Source of the DNA: Acheta domesticus
Taxonomy: Eukaryota > Arthropoda > Insecta > Orthoptera > Gryllidae
Direction: 5' to 3'
Length of the DNA: 64,000 nucleotides
NCBI GenBank assembly: GCA_031308135.1
Contig: JAHLJT010009419.1
Coordinates: 30,780,869 to 30,844,868, forward strand
Shown here: positions 23,950 to 35,470 of the stretch, piece after piece
Numbering within the stretch: the stretch's first letter is position 1
How the letters are laid out: each line of letters begins with the position of its first letter
Notes under the pieces: model-generated
Database searches by the model: none
The model's input: only the letters and a program-made list of their open reading frames with translations
What the model was told of the DNA's origin: nothing
Position numbers and translations under genes: made by a program

Positions 23950-24080
23950 CAGCATGGTCGGCGAGGTCGGCGGGGTCGGCGGGGTCGGCGGGGTCGGCGG
24001 GGTCGGCGGGGTCGGCGGGGTCGGCGGGGTCGGCGGGGTCGGCGTGGTCGGCGTGGTCGGCGGGGTCGGGTGGTCGGAGG
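23950..24080 (+). repeat. 9-bp minisatellite (GGGGTCGGC)n
   Basis: There are about 14 units of GGGGTCGGC with GCGTGGTCG variants at both edges. Nine is a multiple of three, so every frame stays open. On the minus strand it reads as repeated ADPADPADP, which should not be taken as protein. Confidence 0.92.
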
Positions 24081-24104
24081 GGACGCTGTGGTCGGCGGGG
24101 TAGG

Positions 24105-24310
24105 CGGAGACGGTGGGGCGGCGGGGCGGCGTGGCGGCGGGGTGGCGTGGCGGTGGAGCTGCGGGGCGGAGCTGCGGGGTGGCGGGGTGGCGGGGCGGCG
24201 GGGCGGCGGGGCGGCGGGGCGGCGGGGCGGCGGGGCGGCGGGGGCGGCGGGGCGGCGGGGCGGCGGGGCGGCCGGGCGGCGTGGTGGCGGGGCGGCGGGA
24301 CAGCGGGGGC
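24105..24310 (+). repeat. 8-bp G-rich minisatellite (GGGGCGGC)n
   Basis: The pure core (about 24186-24290) repeats GGGGCGGC. The edges are degenerate with GGTGG and GTGGC variants. Runs of four G every eight bases make quadruplex formation likely. Confidence 0.9.
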
Positions 24311-24660
24311 GGCGGGGACAGTGGAGACGCTGCGGGTGGCGGGGGCGGTGGGAGCGTCGTGGGTGGCCGGGGCTGGCGGGGGCGACGAGGGCAGTGGGGG
24401 CGGCGAGGGCGACCGGGGCGGTGGGGGCGGCGGGGGCGGCCGGGGAACGGGGGCGGCGCGTATCGACAGAGCTGTCAGCCGCCGGCCGCTCTTATCTCGC
24501 ACTTGCCTGCCCCGCCTCCGCCACTGCCCTCGCCCCCGCACCCAGCGCACGTGCGGCGGGGCGAGGGCGTGTCGACCAGGTGCCCTCGGCCGTCGTCCAG
24601 CTGGCGGGTGGCGAAGGAAGATTGCGCTCCACCGCTTGAAGAGACAGCTAGATGACTCCC
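24311..24660. other. CpG-rich island beyond the minisatellites
   Basis: G-rich DNA gives way near 24470 to balanced G+C-rich sequence with many CpG. A promoter is possible, but there is no TATA box, frame or conserved motif I can name. Confidence 0.45.
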
Positions 24661-25286
24661 CCTTCGCAGCGATATGTTACTCGCAGCACTTCTGGCATTT
24701 CCAATTCAATAGCACAGAAACCCGTCTCGCTGATGTGCGCAACGGTACTGTATTTCTTATTTCTAAGGCACTTTTCAATAGGCCATGCTATACCACGCTT
24801 GTGAAATATGAACATCACATCAGCCGCCTCTGGGGGAGGCTGATGGGACGCTTTCCGTAACTGGTAGCGGTAAAAAGGTGCAATGAAGTCTGGTAACTTG
24901 TTTATTGACGTACATTTTGCTATTACGCTTACTCTTTAATGTTGTTTGAACATTTACCTTGAAACTTGTAACACTGAATCACCATAGTCCTGTCTCACTT
25001 TGCACAGTACAGTCACAAATTTGAATTTTGAACGTTAATGAAATTGTTGGTGTGGCCGTGGGCTGGCTTATGTTGCTGCGGAGTGAAAATTGCAGTGATG
25101 TGCTCGGGGCTTCGGGATTCGACTCTTTTGAAGACGGGAACGAATCCTTGTGATTCAGAATCTACAGTCTCTAAATGTTTGAATGGCTGATTCAACAAGG
25201 TTTGCCTTTGATTTAACAACAGCTTTGATTGCTTAAATACAAGAAAAGTAAGAATTAATAGCATATCACGTATCCGAAGTATACCT
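24661..25286. other. Unique DNA, nothing recognised
   Basis: No supported frame, repeat or RNA gene was seen. Confidence 0.5.
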
Positions 25287-25289
25287 TAT

Positions 25290-25291
25290 AA

Positions 25292-25333
<42 letters not shown>

Positions 25334-25355
25334 AATAATAACAATAATAATAATT
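25290..25355. repeat. (TAA)n microsatellite
   Basis: There are about 14 uninterrupted AAT/TAA units, followed by units broken by ACT and AAC. It could be a retrotransposon tail, but no body is recognisable on either side. Confidence 0.92.
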
Positions 25356-26040
25356 TTTTAAAATTATATTTTCACTACTCAAATAATTGGGTTTGATTGT
25401 ATTATTACAGACGTATACTTTTTGAGATAAGGAATAATTGTAAGGATCTTTTTATCCTGAGAAACGAAAAATGTATACTATTTTGCAACGCAAGACTAAA
25501 AATGAAGAATCGTTTCTACGACACTGGGAAATCATTAATAAAATTAACTATTTATTTAATGAAAATATGTAATTGTATATAATTAATAGACTTTCTACAA
25601 AATGATTATTCAGATGTTAACTATCTAAAATTTCTTTCAAATCTGTAACAAGTTTGAATGATTAACATTTACATTTAAATACCTCTTCTATTGTGTTTTA
25701 CATCTCAGAAGAAAGATCTTTACAACAAACGTAAATGGCTTGATCTTGGCTTCACTTAAAACGTAAATGGCATTTCAGTGTGGGTCTTGATCAAGACACA
25801 TACATGCATTTATGCTATTGAAAATTGTTTTTAAGGCCAAAATGAATTGTCCATCAGTATCGGATCGTGACTCTCAAACGCTCAAACACATTGTTCCACT
25901 CCGCAAGCTCAGTTTTGAAAGAACACAAAGAGAAAACAGGTTATTTCTCGCAACATATTAGGTCATCGAGGAGGGCGAAGCGGTAGTGAAGAAACGGTCA
26001 CGAGGCGTCGGGCAGCGGTGAGTCGAGTTGACGAAGGAAC
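25356..26040. other. AT-rich unique DNA, nothing recognised
   Basis: A short duplication (AAACGTAAATGGC core) occurs near 25729 and 25760. No gene is supported. Confidence 0.45.
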
Positions 26041-26340
26041 GCGATCGTGCCCGCAGGGCGTCCGCACCGCTTACCCCAACTCTACCCGTACCCCCACCCA
26101 ACCCGATCGTCAAACACCGCCCACGCCCACCTCCCGGCCTCCGCCTCTTTCCACCAGGGCGCACCCCGCCCCACCTCGCTTGAACTCGACCAACGAGGCT
26201 GCCCGCCCCTTCTCACCCCATTCCCGACCCCTGCATCTCGTTCCATTCCGCTCTGCCCAGTACTACTATACATCCGTCAGTACTGTGCCGCCCCGCCAAT
26301 TCCAACATCCCCGCTTTTCATTCTGTTCATTCTCTTTATA
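26041..26340. other. C-rich G+C-rich island
   Basis: The + strand is C-rich with CCCACC and CCCGCC runs. Open frames on both strands lack motifs. It adjoins the 22-bp minisatellite. Confidence 0.5.
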
Positions 26341-26360
26341 ATTATTTCGACTGCTTAAAA

Positions 26361-26875
26361 TCTAACTCTAACATCTCGTACATCTAACTCTAACATCTCG
26401 TACATCTAACTCTAACATCTCGTACATCTAACTCTAACATCTCGTACATCTAACTCTAACATCTCGTACATCTCTAACATCTCGTACATCTAACTCTAAC
26501 ATCTCTTACATCTAACTCTAACATCTCGTACATCTAACTCTAACATCTCGTACATCTAACTCTAACATCTCGTACATCTAACTCCATCTCGTACATCTAA
26601 CTCTAACATCTCGTACATCTAACTCTAACATCTCTTACATCTAACTCTAACATCCGATCTCGCTTACATCTAACTCTAACATCTCTTACATCTAACTCCA
26701 TCTCGTACATCTAACTCTAACATCTCTTACATCTAACTCTAACATCTCGCATCTCGTACATCTAACTCTAACATCTAGTCGTACATCTAACTCTAACCTC
26801 GCTCTAACATCTCGTCAGTACATCTAACAAACTCTAACATCTCTTAAATCTAACTCTAACTCTAACACTTTATTA
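26361..26875. repeat. 22-bp AT-rich minisatellite
   Basis: The unit is TACATCTAACTCTAACATCTCG, present about 23 times. The left half is regular. From about 26480 units are increasingly truncated or have CTTAC for CGTAC, and the right end is scrambled. The repeated TCTAAC/CTCTAAC sub-motif looks superficially like an insect telomeric repeat (CCTAA) but is not one. It is the only large AT-rich minisatellite in the window. Confidence 0.95.
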
Positions 26876-26880
26876 TACTG

Positions 26881-27340
26881 CACTAGACATTAAAAATCAA
26901 ATATTCGAATAATATTGTGCAACACCAACTTTTGGTTCAAACTTCCTGTTTTGTAGATCGCAACTTCGATGTTATTCGTTATAACAAGTCGAAGAAAGCC
27001 ATGAATTTAAAAAGGAATCCATTAATCGAACTTCAATCAATGATCTCTGGAAACGCCTTAGAGTCCACTTCGTCGATTAACTTTGCAAAACAACGGCCTC
27101 ACATTTCAGATTATTCAAAGCACTCTTTAAATCCTTCCGATACTGATAAAGCAAACTGAAAATTTCAGCGAAATCAGTCGAAACGTTTTGCGTCTACATG
27201 CAACAGACCTACTCATACTCCCTTTTTTTACATATTAGATAGGAAGATACAGATATTAACTTAATTGAGAAATATTTTTTGAGCAAATACTAAATAAATT
27301 TCAAAAATTAATTTCCCGTTCACTGACGACTCTCCTCATT
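26881..27340. other. AT-rich unique DNA
   Basis: An 80-codon frame (26917-27159, +) has mixed composition but starts with TTG and has no motif. It is not called. Confidence 0.4.
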
Positions 27341-27720
27341 TCAGTTCCTACCCGCCCGAACCAGTCCGTTCTCGCTCTGCTCGCCCGTCACAAACCTTGT
27401 GGGTTCCGCCCCATCCCAGCCCCCCCCTCCACTCGTGACCCCGCCCGCTTCGAACCCGCCCTCACTGCCCCCTCGCTCCCCTCCTGCCCGGGCGGGCGGG
27501 GGCGTTATCGGCGGCCGCCAGGTGCAGCCGTCCAGCGCGCGGCGCCGGACGCTTCCGTCGCCTGAAATACAGCGCCCCTGGCGGGCGCGCGGCCGGCGCC
27601 CGCCGACGCCACGGGGCCTTATCCGCCGCGATCCAATGGGCAAACTTTCAACGGAAAGGTGCCTTCAGGCTGAAGCCAACGTTCTGCTCGAAGGTAAAGA
27701 GAACAGCTGAAGGTGCTCTG
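27341..27720. other. CpG-rich island
   Basis: It is G+C-rich with GCGGGCGGGG, GCGGCCGCC and GGCGCGCGGCCGGCGCC. This is promoter-like composition, but no initiator, TATA box or coding exon can be supported. Confidence 0.55.
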
Positions 27721-29150
27721 TGGACAATATTGGGGAAGGAGGGGGGTAGGTTTCGGGGGTAGGAATATTGGGGTAGGTTTGTATGTTTATGCTTGCTCTG
27801 TATTTCTCGCTTTCTAGGATAACGTAATGTTAGTGAAGTCAGTTTTTAAAATCTATTCCACAATTTTAATTAAATTTACAGAATAAACTTGGAGCTGAGA
27901 AACACGAATTTGACATATGACTCTAGCCAGCCGGCAAGAGGTTGAAATTTTAAACGGCAAAACGAAGTTTTTGCTTGTTTCGAGGACTTTGAGCGTAAGA
28001 AACTTTTTGAACAGACTTTTGACAATTAACAGATCTCAGGTTATAATTGTCAAAATGTTCAGTGATACGCACGTCTGTTAGCATGATCATTCCGATACAT
28101 CTGTCCCTCAGAAATACATACGGTTTGGCCGACACTCGCCTCCTCGCTGCCACTTTCATAGAAAATAAAAAAGGAAAATTTTTATCTTGACTCTAAATTA
28201 GAATTGAGCAATATCTAAATCATTATTGGACCAATCTGTGAGATAAAAGTATTGAAAAAGGAAGTTATAGTTCTATAAGCATGTCTATGCAGTAGCAAGA
28301 TAAAAATTGAACATCTCGCCGATAAACACAATTATATTAAAAATTATTTAATTGAACCACCATTTATTTCTGTGCCTTGTTATCAAGAGTTTAGAATGAA
28401 GTAATAAATGTTCCTCTCTGGAAACACTTCTACATCACGCCAGTGATCTAACGACTGTAGTAAATCCAATAAATGTGAATTTGTGTCATTGGTTGAAGCG
28501 CACGATAACAATTGATTTACACATAATGATGTGCTAATTTCTACTCATGGCAAGACATTTTTTGAGACTGAAGAGATACATTTGCGAAGTTAGATATTCC
28601 AAGATTTATATTTTTCCTTTTAAAATTTTAAATATTCAGTGTATGTTAAACTGTAACTCAGTTATAACGACATCGATTTCCTCCGCATTACGGATAAATA
28701 TTTTTGTATAAATACAAAAAAAATATTAAATTAATGACAGTTGCTTTAGTATCTTTATGTTACTGACAGCTCTCTCATACCCAAAAATTGATGGGGAGAA
28801 AAGTGTTTTAAACTTAAATATGTAAATGCATTTTATCATTCTGAGAGTACAATAGTGTTGATTGAATGCATTTTGGAGTGGCATTACTTTGATACAAACA
28901 CAAGCCAGATATGTTGACATGATTCTTGAGACACGACAGAGATATAATCATAAACGACATTCACGAAGGTTAGCAAAATTAATTAAGGAAGTGTTCACGT
29001 ATCCAAACAATCACGCAAACGACCACACAAACATTCTCTAATCAAGATTTCGTCCTCCACGTGTCAACCCGGGAGAGTGACAGGCATAATAGCGGCGCGT
29101 GCGAAGGGAACTCGTTCCGGAGGCTGATATCTTATGTGGCGACGTAATTT
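27721..29150. other. Mostly AT-rich unique DNA
   Basis: Nothing beyond short unsupported frames was seen. Confidence 0.5.
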
Positions 29151-29194
29151 ATAACGGCGCCTTCATTACTCACCCACGACACGAAGCGCGCGAC

Positions 29195-29985
29195 AGCATG
29201 CGGCCGGAATAGAAACGCACGAGGGAGGCAGGGGGAGGGAGGATTACGAAGGTGAAACGAAGGAAGACCAGAAGGACAGAATTCGTGAGAGAAGGAACAA
29301 GAGTGAAAGTGTGAGGGGGAAGAGTGTGAGACGGAGGCAGAAAGACTTCCAATCAAAGTGCCGGGGTGTAAAGTGGTTTAGGAAGGAGCTGTTGAAGGAG
29401 GAGAAAGAATCCTCAGGGGGCAAGAGTGGGTCAAAGAAAGGAAATGGAACGGAAGAGAAGGCGATATAAAGTGTGAGATGAGGGGGGATCACGGTCATAT
29501 GCGGAGAAATGTCAAAGCTAACGGAAGTGATGACAAGAGAGATAGGAAGAAGAGATGCAGTGGTGAGAATTGAAGATCATATGAGATGTAGAGGGGATCT
29601 GGAATAATAGAAGTGCGAAGAACTGCGAAGAAGCAGGTGAGAGAAGCAGTGTAGAAGGGAGCGGATGACAGAAGATGTGACAAAGAGTGATAAAGGTGCT
29701 CCAAGGGCGGTGTTGTGTCCAGCAGTAACGGAGTGAAGAGCAGGGCGATGTGAACAGTAGAGTGACGAGGGCGGCTCGGGCAGCGAGGGCGTGGAGAACA
29801 GATAGGCCGTGGTGGAGGAGAGTTGGGAGGGCGTGCGGGAGAAAGGGGCGTGGCAACGCGCGGAGTGGGGAGGGAGGGGTTCGCGACGCAATGGAGGCTT
29901 TTTGACGCAGGCGGAGGAGGAGGAGGAGGAGGAGGAGGAGGAGAGCAGAAGGGGAGGTGCGCCAAGCACGCGCGAGGGAGGCCGG
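29195..29985 (+). repeat. Long purine-rich tract ending in (GGA)n
   Basis: About 790 bp of the + strand are strongly biased to A and G (repeated GGAAG, GAGAGA, GTGAGG words) without a fixed period. It ends in a pure GGA run at about 29911-29942. Minus-strand frames of up to 197 codons are Ser/Pro/Leu-rich only because they read pyrimidine codons. Confidence 0.75.
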
Positions 29986-30202
29986 AATGCCTTCGTGCGT
30001 CACGCGGCCGATGATGAGGGGCGCCGCTGTCGGGAAATGATCCGCCACCGGAATTGGGGCCATTCCTGCGGAGGAGTGTGCTGATAGAACGAAGGCCGAC
30101 CCTACGTCCACTCTACCCTCAGCTGTGTTCGGACTGCTGGTCTTTTACGTCTAATACATCTTCTGAGTCACTTTTGACAGTAATGAAGCATTGCTCTGTA
30201 TA

Positions 30203-30226
30203 TGTGTGTGTGTGTGTATGTATGTG
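30203..30226. repeat. (TG)n microsatellite
   Basis: A short TGTGTG run is followed by TATG units. Confidence 0.85.
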
Positions 30227-30778
30227 AAGGCGTAATTTCTTGAACCAATTTTATCAGTAATTTTATGGCCCAAGTATATTTTCATCGTGAATTGCATTTG
30301 ATGCAATTAATCTCTGACGTTATTGATTTTACCAGTTCCACTTCCAGCATTCTTTTCTTGTTTTTCAGATTTTTTTTCAACTAGAGAGTAAGTCTGCAAG
30401 AATGTTGAAGTATCAGATATTCTTTGCGTTTGGTTGCGAATCACGACTTCTAATTAGGTTCCGTTTCAAATGACTTCCAACAATGAAGACGGGACCTTTC
30501 GACCAATTAGGGAAGACATCTGCTGACCTAAACGAGAAGCTCTAATTTCCTTTACAATTAGCTACTGCTGCTACTTCATTTTGATGCTATCTCGTCGTGT
30601 CTTGAGCCTCTTTGTCATTTGGCACTTGTTCCCGGGAGTCTCTCAATCAGCTCCGTCAGCGAGTGCTAAGAGCGGGCCAGAGACAGAAATATAATAAGAA
30701 CGCTTCTCGTCTCCTGAGAGCGGGCGGAGTCTTCTCAGGCTAATTGCGCGCCGAGACGCCGTCCCGGGAGGCCCAGAG
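30227..30778. other. Unique DNA, possible promoter region at right
   Basis: From about 30600 the sequence becomes more G+C-rich, with CCCGGGAG twice and CGCGCCGAGACGCCG. This would suit a promoter or 5' untranslated region for the candidate exon at 30779. No TATA box was identified. Confidence 0.3.
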
Positions 30779-30862
30779 ATGCCGATTGCAGAAGACTCCT
30801 CTCTCTCCTACGAAGACATGATCGACTTATCGGAATTGCCCTCTTACTATAATGAATCACTT
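30779..30862 (+). CDS. Candidate first coding exon, function unknown
   Basis: An ATG in a fair Kozak context (G at -3) opens 28 codons, beginning MPIAEDSSLSYEDMID and ending in SYYNESL. They stop exactly at a codon boundary before GTAAGA, a good splice donor. The peptide is acidic, balanced in composition and free of repeats, unlike other frames nearby. The preceding 180 bp are G+C-rich and could hold a promoter. Without splicing the frame would continue for 17 more codons to TGA. No family is recognised and no downstream exon could be tied to it. This may be chance. Confidence 0.28.
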
Positions 30863-33615
30863 GTAAGAATTCAAGCACTATTTCTCAGTAACACACATAT
30901 TCCCGAGGCGCACTGATGAAGTTCCGTTATCAATTAATTTTTATCAAATTCTGTTGGATTAGGAACTTTACGCAAGGTTAGAACATAATTCCTACGACTG
31001 TGTTGAAGACCGTAGAACAAGAAATACTAAAAACTCTTGGTATGTTGAAAATTGAAATAAAGATATCCGTAAGGCAAAGCATATTGGCTGTCTGTCTTTC
31101 CAAGAACATGGCTTTATTACACGAACCTCTATAATGTCGACTACGACTATTGCAAAGTGATAGAGTTTCGATTCTAGCCTTTATTGAATTACCACATAAA
31201 TTGATTATTATTTCGTTAACTTGTTTCGAACCGTTAATTTAAGAAACATAAGAAATCGACGCAAAAATAGCGTACTGTAATATCACATTTCCTAAAATTA
31301 ATTACCAACAGTAGAAGATACAAAACACAGAATAAATAAGTTGAAATACATTTCTAAAGAATTTATTCAAGGTCAACACACACATAATCTGGTGGACATA
31401 ATTCGGCGTGGGAGTATTGGATACAATTAGATTAACTCAGAACTTCATCGACACTGAACGTAATTTGAAATAATTCATGCTGTACACTTACGGAAATATA
31501 TTGTTAAATTTAATGAAAACGAATTCCTTTTCTCAATGGAAAATTTCAAAATATTTAAATGTTAGGAATCGCCCTATTAACAACTAGACCATTTACAAAC
31601 CATGTAGTGAAATATGTGATCTATTTGTTCGTAACACTATCAACGTAGGTACAACGATTATAGGCAAAAATAGAACCATATTATCTAATTCTTTTATTAA
31701 ACGATTTTGTAATGGCATAAAGTGGTGTGGATTGGTTTGTATAATGAGAAAGAGATGTGAAGTATTTACCGGGGTAATGTGTCGCATAGTGATGAGAAGA
31801 TGAGTTAAGTAATGTGGAAATATATACTAGTGCATTTACATGTTAGAATAGTTTCTCAATAAGAATGATTATTGTTATTTATTTTACGGTACATTTGAAA
31901 ATTAATGTACAAATTAGTGTAAAGATTAAATACAAACGAAACAAAATTCATCGAGAGTGTACAATATTGAAAAGCCCTGTGACATTAACTCTGACATAGA
32001 GAGTGTTTTATTATTTACTAACCCATTTGCATGACGTTCCTCCAAATACATCCTCCGCTATTTCCTCTACACCACCACTATTGCCATCGGCACCAACGCA
32101 ACCAATGCTACCACTGTTACCACTGCCCCCACCGTTGCCTTCGCGGCAGGTCTCCGTTTGGTGACGGCGCAATTCAAATCAAGAGAAAAAGCAGGGCGTA
32201 TCAGACTCGCAAGGGATCCGTTAACTCGCGCAACAGTTTCGTGGAATGAATTTTTTGGAAAATGCTATCGCGTGGCAGTATCGAGGCTTTTTGTGCCCAG
32301 CCAAGCCCAAACGCTAATTTTCGCCAGAAACCTTTTTTGCTGCGTCGAGTAGAGATGGAGAAATGCGGTCACCAGTCTTGATGCTACGCTTTTATAGAGG
32401 CAAATAGCCTCACACAGTTTCTGCGAGAAAGTGTAGACGCTTCTGTAGCAGAGGCATTTAAATGATAAAAATATACAGGAATTCAAATTTAAAGATGTCT
32501 ATACTACTCCAACATACAGATGTCTTTTTTAAATGAAATAACTGAAACTTTTACAGAGATTCATTTCTTTTTTCGTGATAATTAAATGAAATTATTTGTA
32601 TTTCTGATCTAACCACGTCAACGAAAGTTATTGCTGACCTGCTTAAATCATATTTCATGTTCATCACAAACTTTGTAAAGAGCAGTATTTGTACTTTAAC
32701 GTACAGTTTGCAATATAAACAACGCGTTTATTTAAACGCTGTAAACTAGCGTATGCGCTCGCTGGTGTTGTTATTACATATAATGGTCTGTGTTTTGCAT
32801 GCGCTCGTACCCTTTGTTACACAGAAAATGGATACTAAAAGAGAGGAATTAATGCAATGGTTTATAAACAAAATGTAACAAAATTAATATTCCACTTCAG
32901 GAGAATTACTCTTTCAGAAATATGCTTTTAACAATTTGTCATATAAACAAAGACCAACAAAAAGAAAAGTTGCTACACGGCACTACCAGGGGATATAAAG
33001 ACATGTTGGCACTGTTATTTTTAAGGCAAACCTGCAATAGCAAATCATTCATAATCATTCAAGAGAAAATGGTTTCTTCGTAAAATTTCTCCTTACATAA
33101 ACATGAAATTGTTGAATTGCTTACAAGCTATAAAACATACGTATTATCCTGTGTAGACGAAAATGTGAACATGAAAATATAAATTTTTCGCTCTTGGACA
33201 CCTTTTTAGTATATAATTTGTAATGAAATTGTATTTCAATAAAATATCACATAAAGTACGCATACAAGTGTCGCAAGTTTACAATATTACAATTTGGTAC
33301 ATTGATAAATGTTTCCTCTTTCAGTTACATATCGCATCGAATTATTTCGAAAATATCCGGTTATAATAGTATTGATTGTTCAATGCGAGCACATTATAGA
33401 CAATTTGTCTACAATGGGGTTTACAGCAAATTTACAATAATACACTAAAGTACATATCTCGAAGGCAAATATATTTATATAACACTGTCACTGACCAGAA
33501 AATCCGTAGTTGATAACCATAACTGATAAAAGGAGTTACACGGAAAGACTCTTTGTGGCGATAAAAGCACGACACTTCATTTCCTTCTCTATTTGAAGAA
33601 GCAATAAACGGGGCA
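30863..33615. other. Mostly AT-rich unique DNA
   Basis: A G+C-moderate segment at 32030-32360 contains an ACCACCACT/ACCACTG-type degenerate trinucleotide stretch (32065-32140) and then unique sequence. No frame is supported. Confidence 0.45.
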
Positions 33616-33900
33616 CTCTTCCATGACGCTACTTTCTCGGAAGTTCCGCGGCGAGCACGTCGGCGGCATATGTCGCGTGGTCCACACATCGAAGCGCGGC
33701 CGCCTCCGCCTTTCCCTTTGCTTCCGCGCGCGCGCTATTTTTATATCAGCGCGAACGACCGAAGTAGCTAACACAATTCCAGTCTCCCCAGGCGGCGCCG
33801 TAATGGCACATTGAGGTGCTTCCGCACCCGACGGCGCGGCGCGGCGCGGCGGTGGCGCGGGCGAGGGCGCAGGTGGCGGCGAGAAGGCCGGCAACGGTGG
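33616..33900. other. CpG-rich island
   Basis: Dense CpG, GCGCGCGCGC, GCGGCCGCC and GGCGCGGCGCGGCGCGG runs occur. It directly precedes the 24-bp repeat. Confidence 0.55.
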
Positions 33901-33949
33901 TTACTGGCGATGGCGGTTGAGGTTCCGGTTCCGGTTCCAGTTCCAAAGT

Positions 33950-34340
33950 CGGTGGAGGAAGTAGTGGTGGTGGTGGTTGCGAGGATGGTGGTGGAGGTAG
34001 TGGCGATGACGGTGGACGAGGTTTTGGCGATGACGGTGGAGGTGGTAGTGGTGATGACGGTGGAAGAGGTGGTGGTGATGACGGTGGAGGAAGTAGTGGC
34101 GGTGACGGTGGACGAGGTAGTGGCGATGATGGTGAACGAGGTAGAGGCGATGACGGTGGAGGTAGTGATGATGACGGTGGAGGAGATAGTGGTGGTGGCA
34201 GTTGCGAGGATGTTGGAGGAGGGAGTGGCGATGACGGTGGAGAAGGTAGTGGCGGTGGTAGTTGTGATGAGGGCAGAGGAGGAAGTGGCGGTGGAAGAGG
34301 TAGTGGCGGTCGTAATTGCGATGACGGTGGAAGAGGTAAA
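33950..34340 (+). repeat. 24-bp minisatellite of GATGACGGTGGA type
   Basis: The unit is about 24 bp: GATGACGGTGGA followed by a variable half such as GGAAGTAGTGGC. Units are clear from about 34010 to 34170 and degenerate outside that. The 24-bp period keeps frames open on both strands (up to 253 codons), reading as AMTVEEVV-like repeats on + and Ser/Thr-rich repeats on -. No start, splice context or non-repetitive domain supports a protein. Confidence 0.88.
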
Positions 34341-34344
34341 TGGC

Positions 34345-35160
34345 AATGGATGTGGCAAAGTTGCAGTGGTAGAGACGGCAGTGAAGGCAGATGAGAAGGT
34401 GTCATGGTGGTGAAAAAGGGAGCAACAGTGACGTTGGCGGTAGTGTTGAGAGAGCAGGGGTGCAGAAGAGATCCTGATCGATTGCATCTCTGCCAACTAC
34501 GTTCCATATCTGCCCAACTGGGACGAGTTGTCTCAACGGTCTAGCGAGGAGTTGTAAATTGAAACTAATCGAGCTTATACTTTTTGCCTCTTTCGTTTAA
34601 AGATTTCAGTATATTCTTTCAGTTGAACACTAACGTGAAAATTAAATATTTCTTCCATCCATACCATGGTATTTCTAAATTAAAACAACAAACAATGAAT
34701 TTTTTTATCTTTAACGGAAAATTTTCGCGTTAAAACCAACAGACTTTCAATGTGCCCTAACCATTTAATCAATTAAAGTTGAATTATTTCAATGAATTCG
34801 TCAGTTCGAAAACCTATTTTCTTTAATCTATCCATCCATTTTACCCACACTGAATCATAAAAATTCTGGAGACCGGTATCATGAATGTGTCTGTTTAGAA
34901 TGCATCATGTTTGGGAGTTTGCTATCAAAACAATCTTATTCTATTGCAGCAATTTTAAAAGAGACATTAGCAGTTTAATATAAGTAGAATATGTTCTCGT
35001 TGGTAGAAATAATTTGGATTTAAATTATACATGCTTTCAAGAATTTATGAAACCCCCCCATAACTTTGTAAATCTGTAAAAAAAATAAATTTTTGGTAAA
35101 TAAAGGGACCCATTGGTTTTGAAAAGGAATGTTACAATTAGATGTCATTCCCTCGAGGTA
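34345..35160. other. AT-rich unique DNA
   Basis: Apart from the last degenerate GGTGG words before 34450, nothing was recognised. Confidence 0.45.
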
Positions 35161-35470
35161 GAAACATCCTCAACCCAACCAACATTTCACGCGGCATGAG
35201 GCCAACCGCGAGCATCACGAGAAGCGCCGACTAAAGCGAGCTGCAGTCGTCGTCATCGCCGCCGGCGTCCGCGGCGCTCTCCGCCTCCGGCTCCTCTTGT
35301 CTCGGCGCGGGCACGCGGCTGCCTGCGGCCTCCGGCGCGTCATTCGCAGCGCCGCCTTCCAATAAGCACTCGTCCCGAGCGGAGGCGCGCAGACGCTTCA
35401 GGAAATGAGCTCAACGGCAGCGCAGCGGCGACGCGGCGCCGGCGCGGCGGCAGAGCGACTTCAGCGATGG
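35161..35470. other. CpG-rich island
   Basis: It is G+C-rich with dense CpG and contains the candidate terminal exon described separately. Confidence 0.55.
35231..35410 (-). CDS. Candidate 3'-terminal coding exon, function unknown
   Basis: On the minus strand one frame reads about 59 codons to a TAG at 35231-35233, with no methionine start. It begins LKRLRASARDECLLEG, continues through a Pro/Glu/Ala-rich linker and ends DDDDCSSL. A basic start, acidic tail and absence of simple repeats are unlike the random frames of neighbouring G+C-rich DNA. Possible acceptors are TTGAG or TTTCCTGAAG (minus strand, near 35400-35412), both with weak pyrimidine tracts. Stops are rare in CpG islands, so chance remains likely. 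No family is recognised. Confidence 0.22.
   Translation of the reverse strand, partial: AHFLKRLRASARDECLLEGGAANDAPEAAGSRVPAPRQEEPEAESAADAGGDDDDCSSL

Noticed and set aside
23633..24860. Frames of 180-339 codons on both strands
   Set aside because: They lie on 8- and 9-bp G-rich repeats and flanking low-complexity DNA. No motif or start context supports them.
26361..26875. Interstitial telomere
   Set aside because: The unit is 22 bp and no run of CCTAA or TTAGG occurs. Only a sub-motif is similar.
33746..34507. Ser/Pro-rich and Thr/Ser-rich frames on the minus strand (242-253 codons)
   Set aside because: These are readings of the 24-bp repeat. Several overlapping frames are open at once, which points to composition, not coding.
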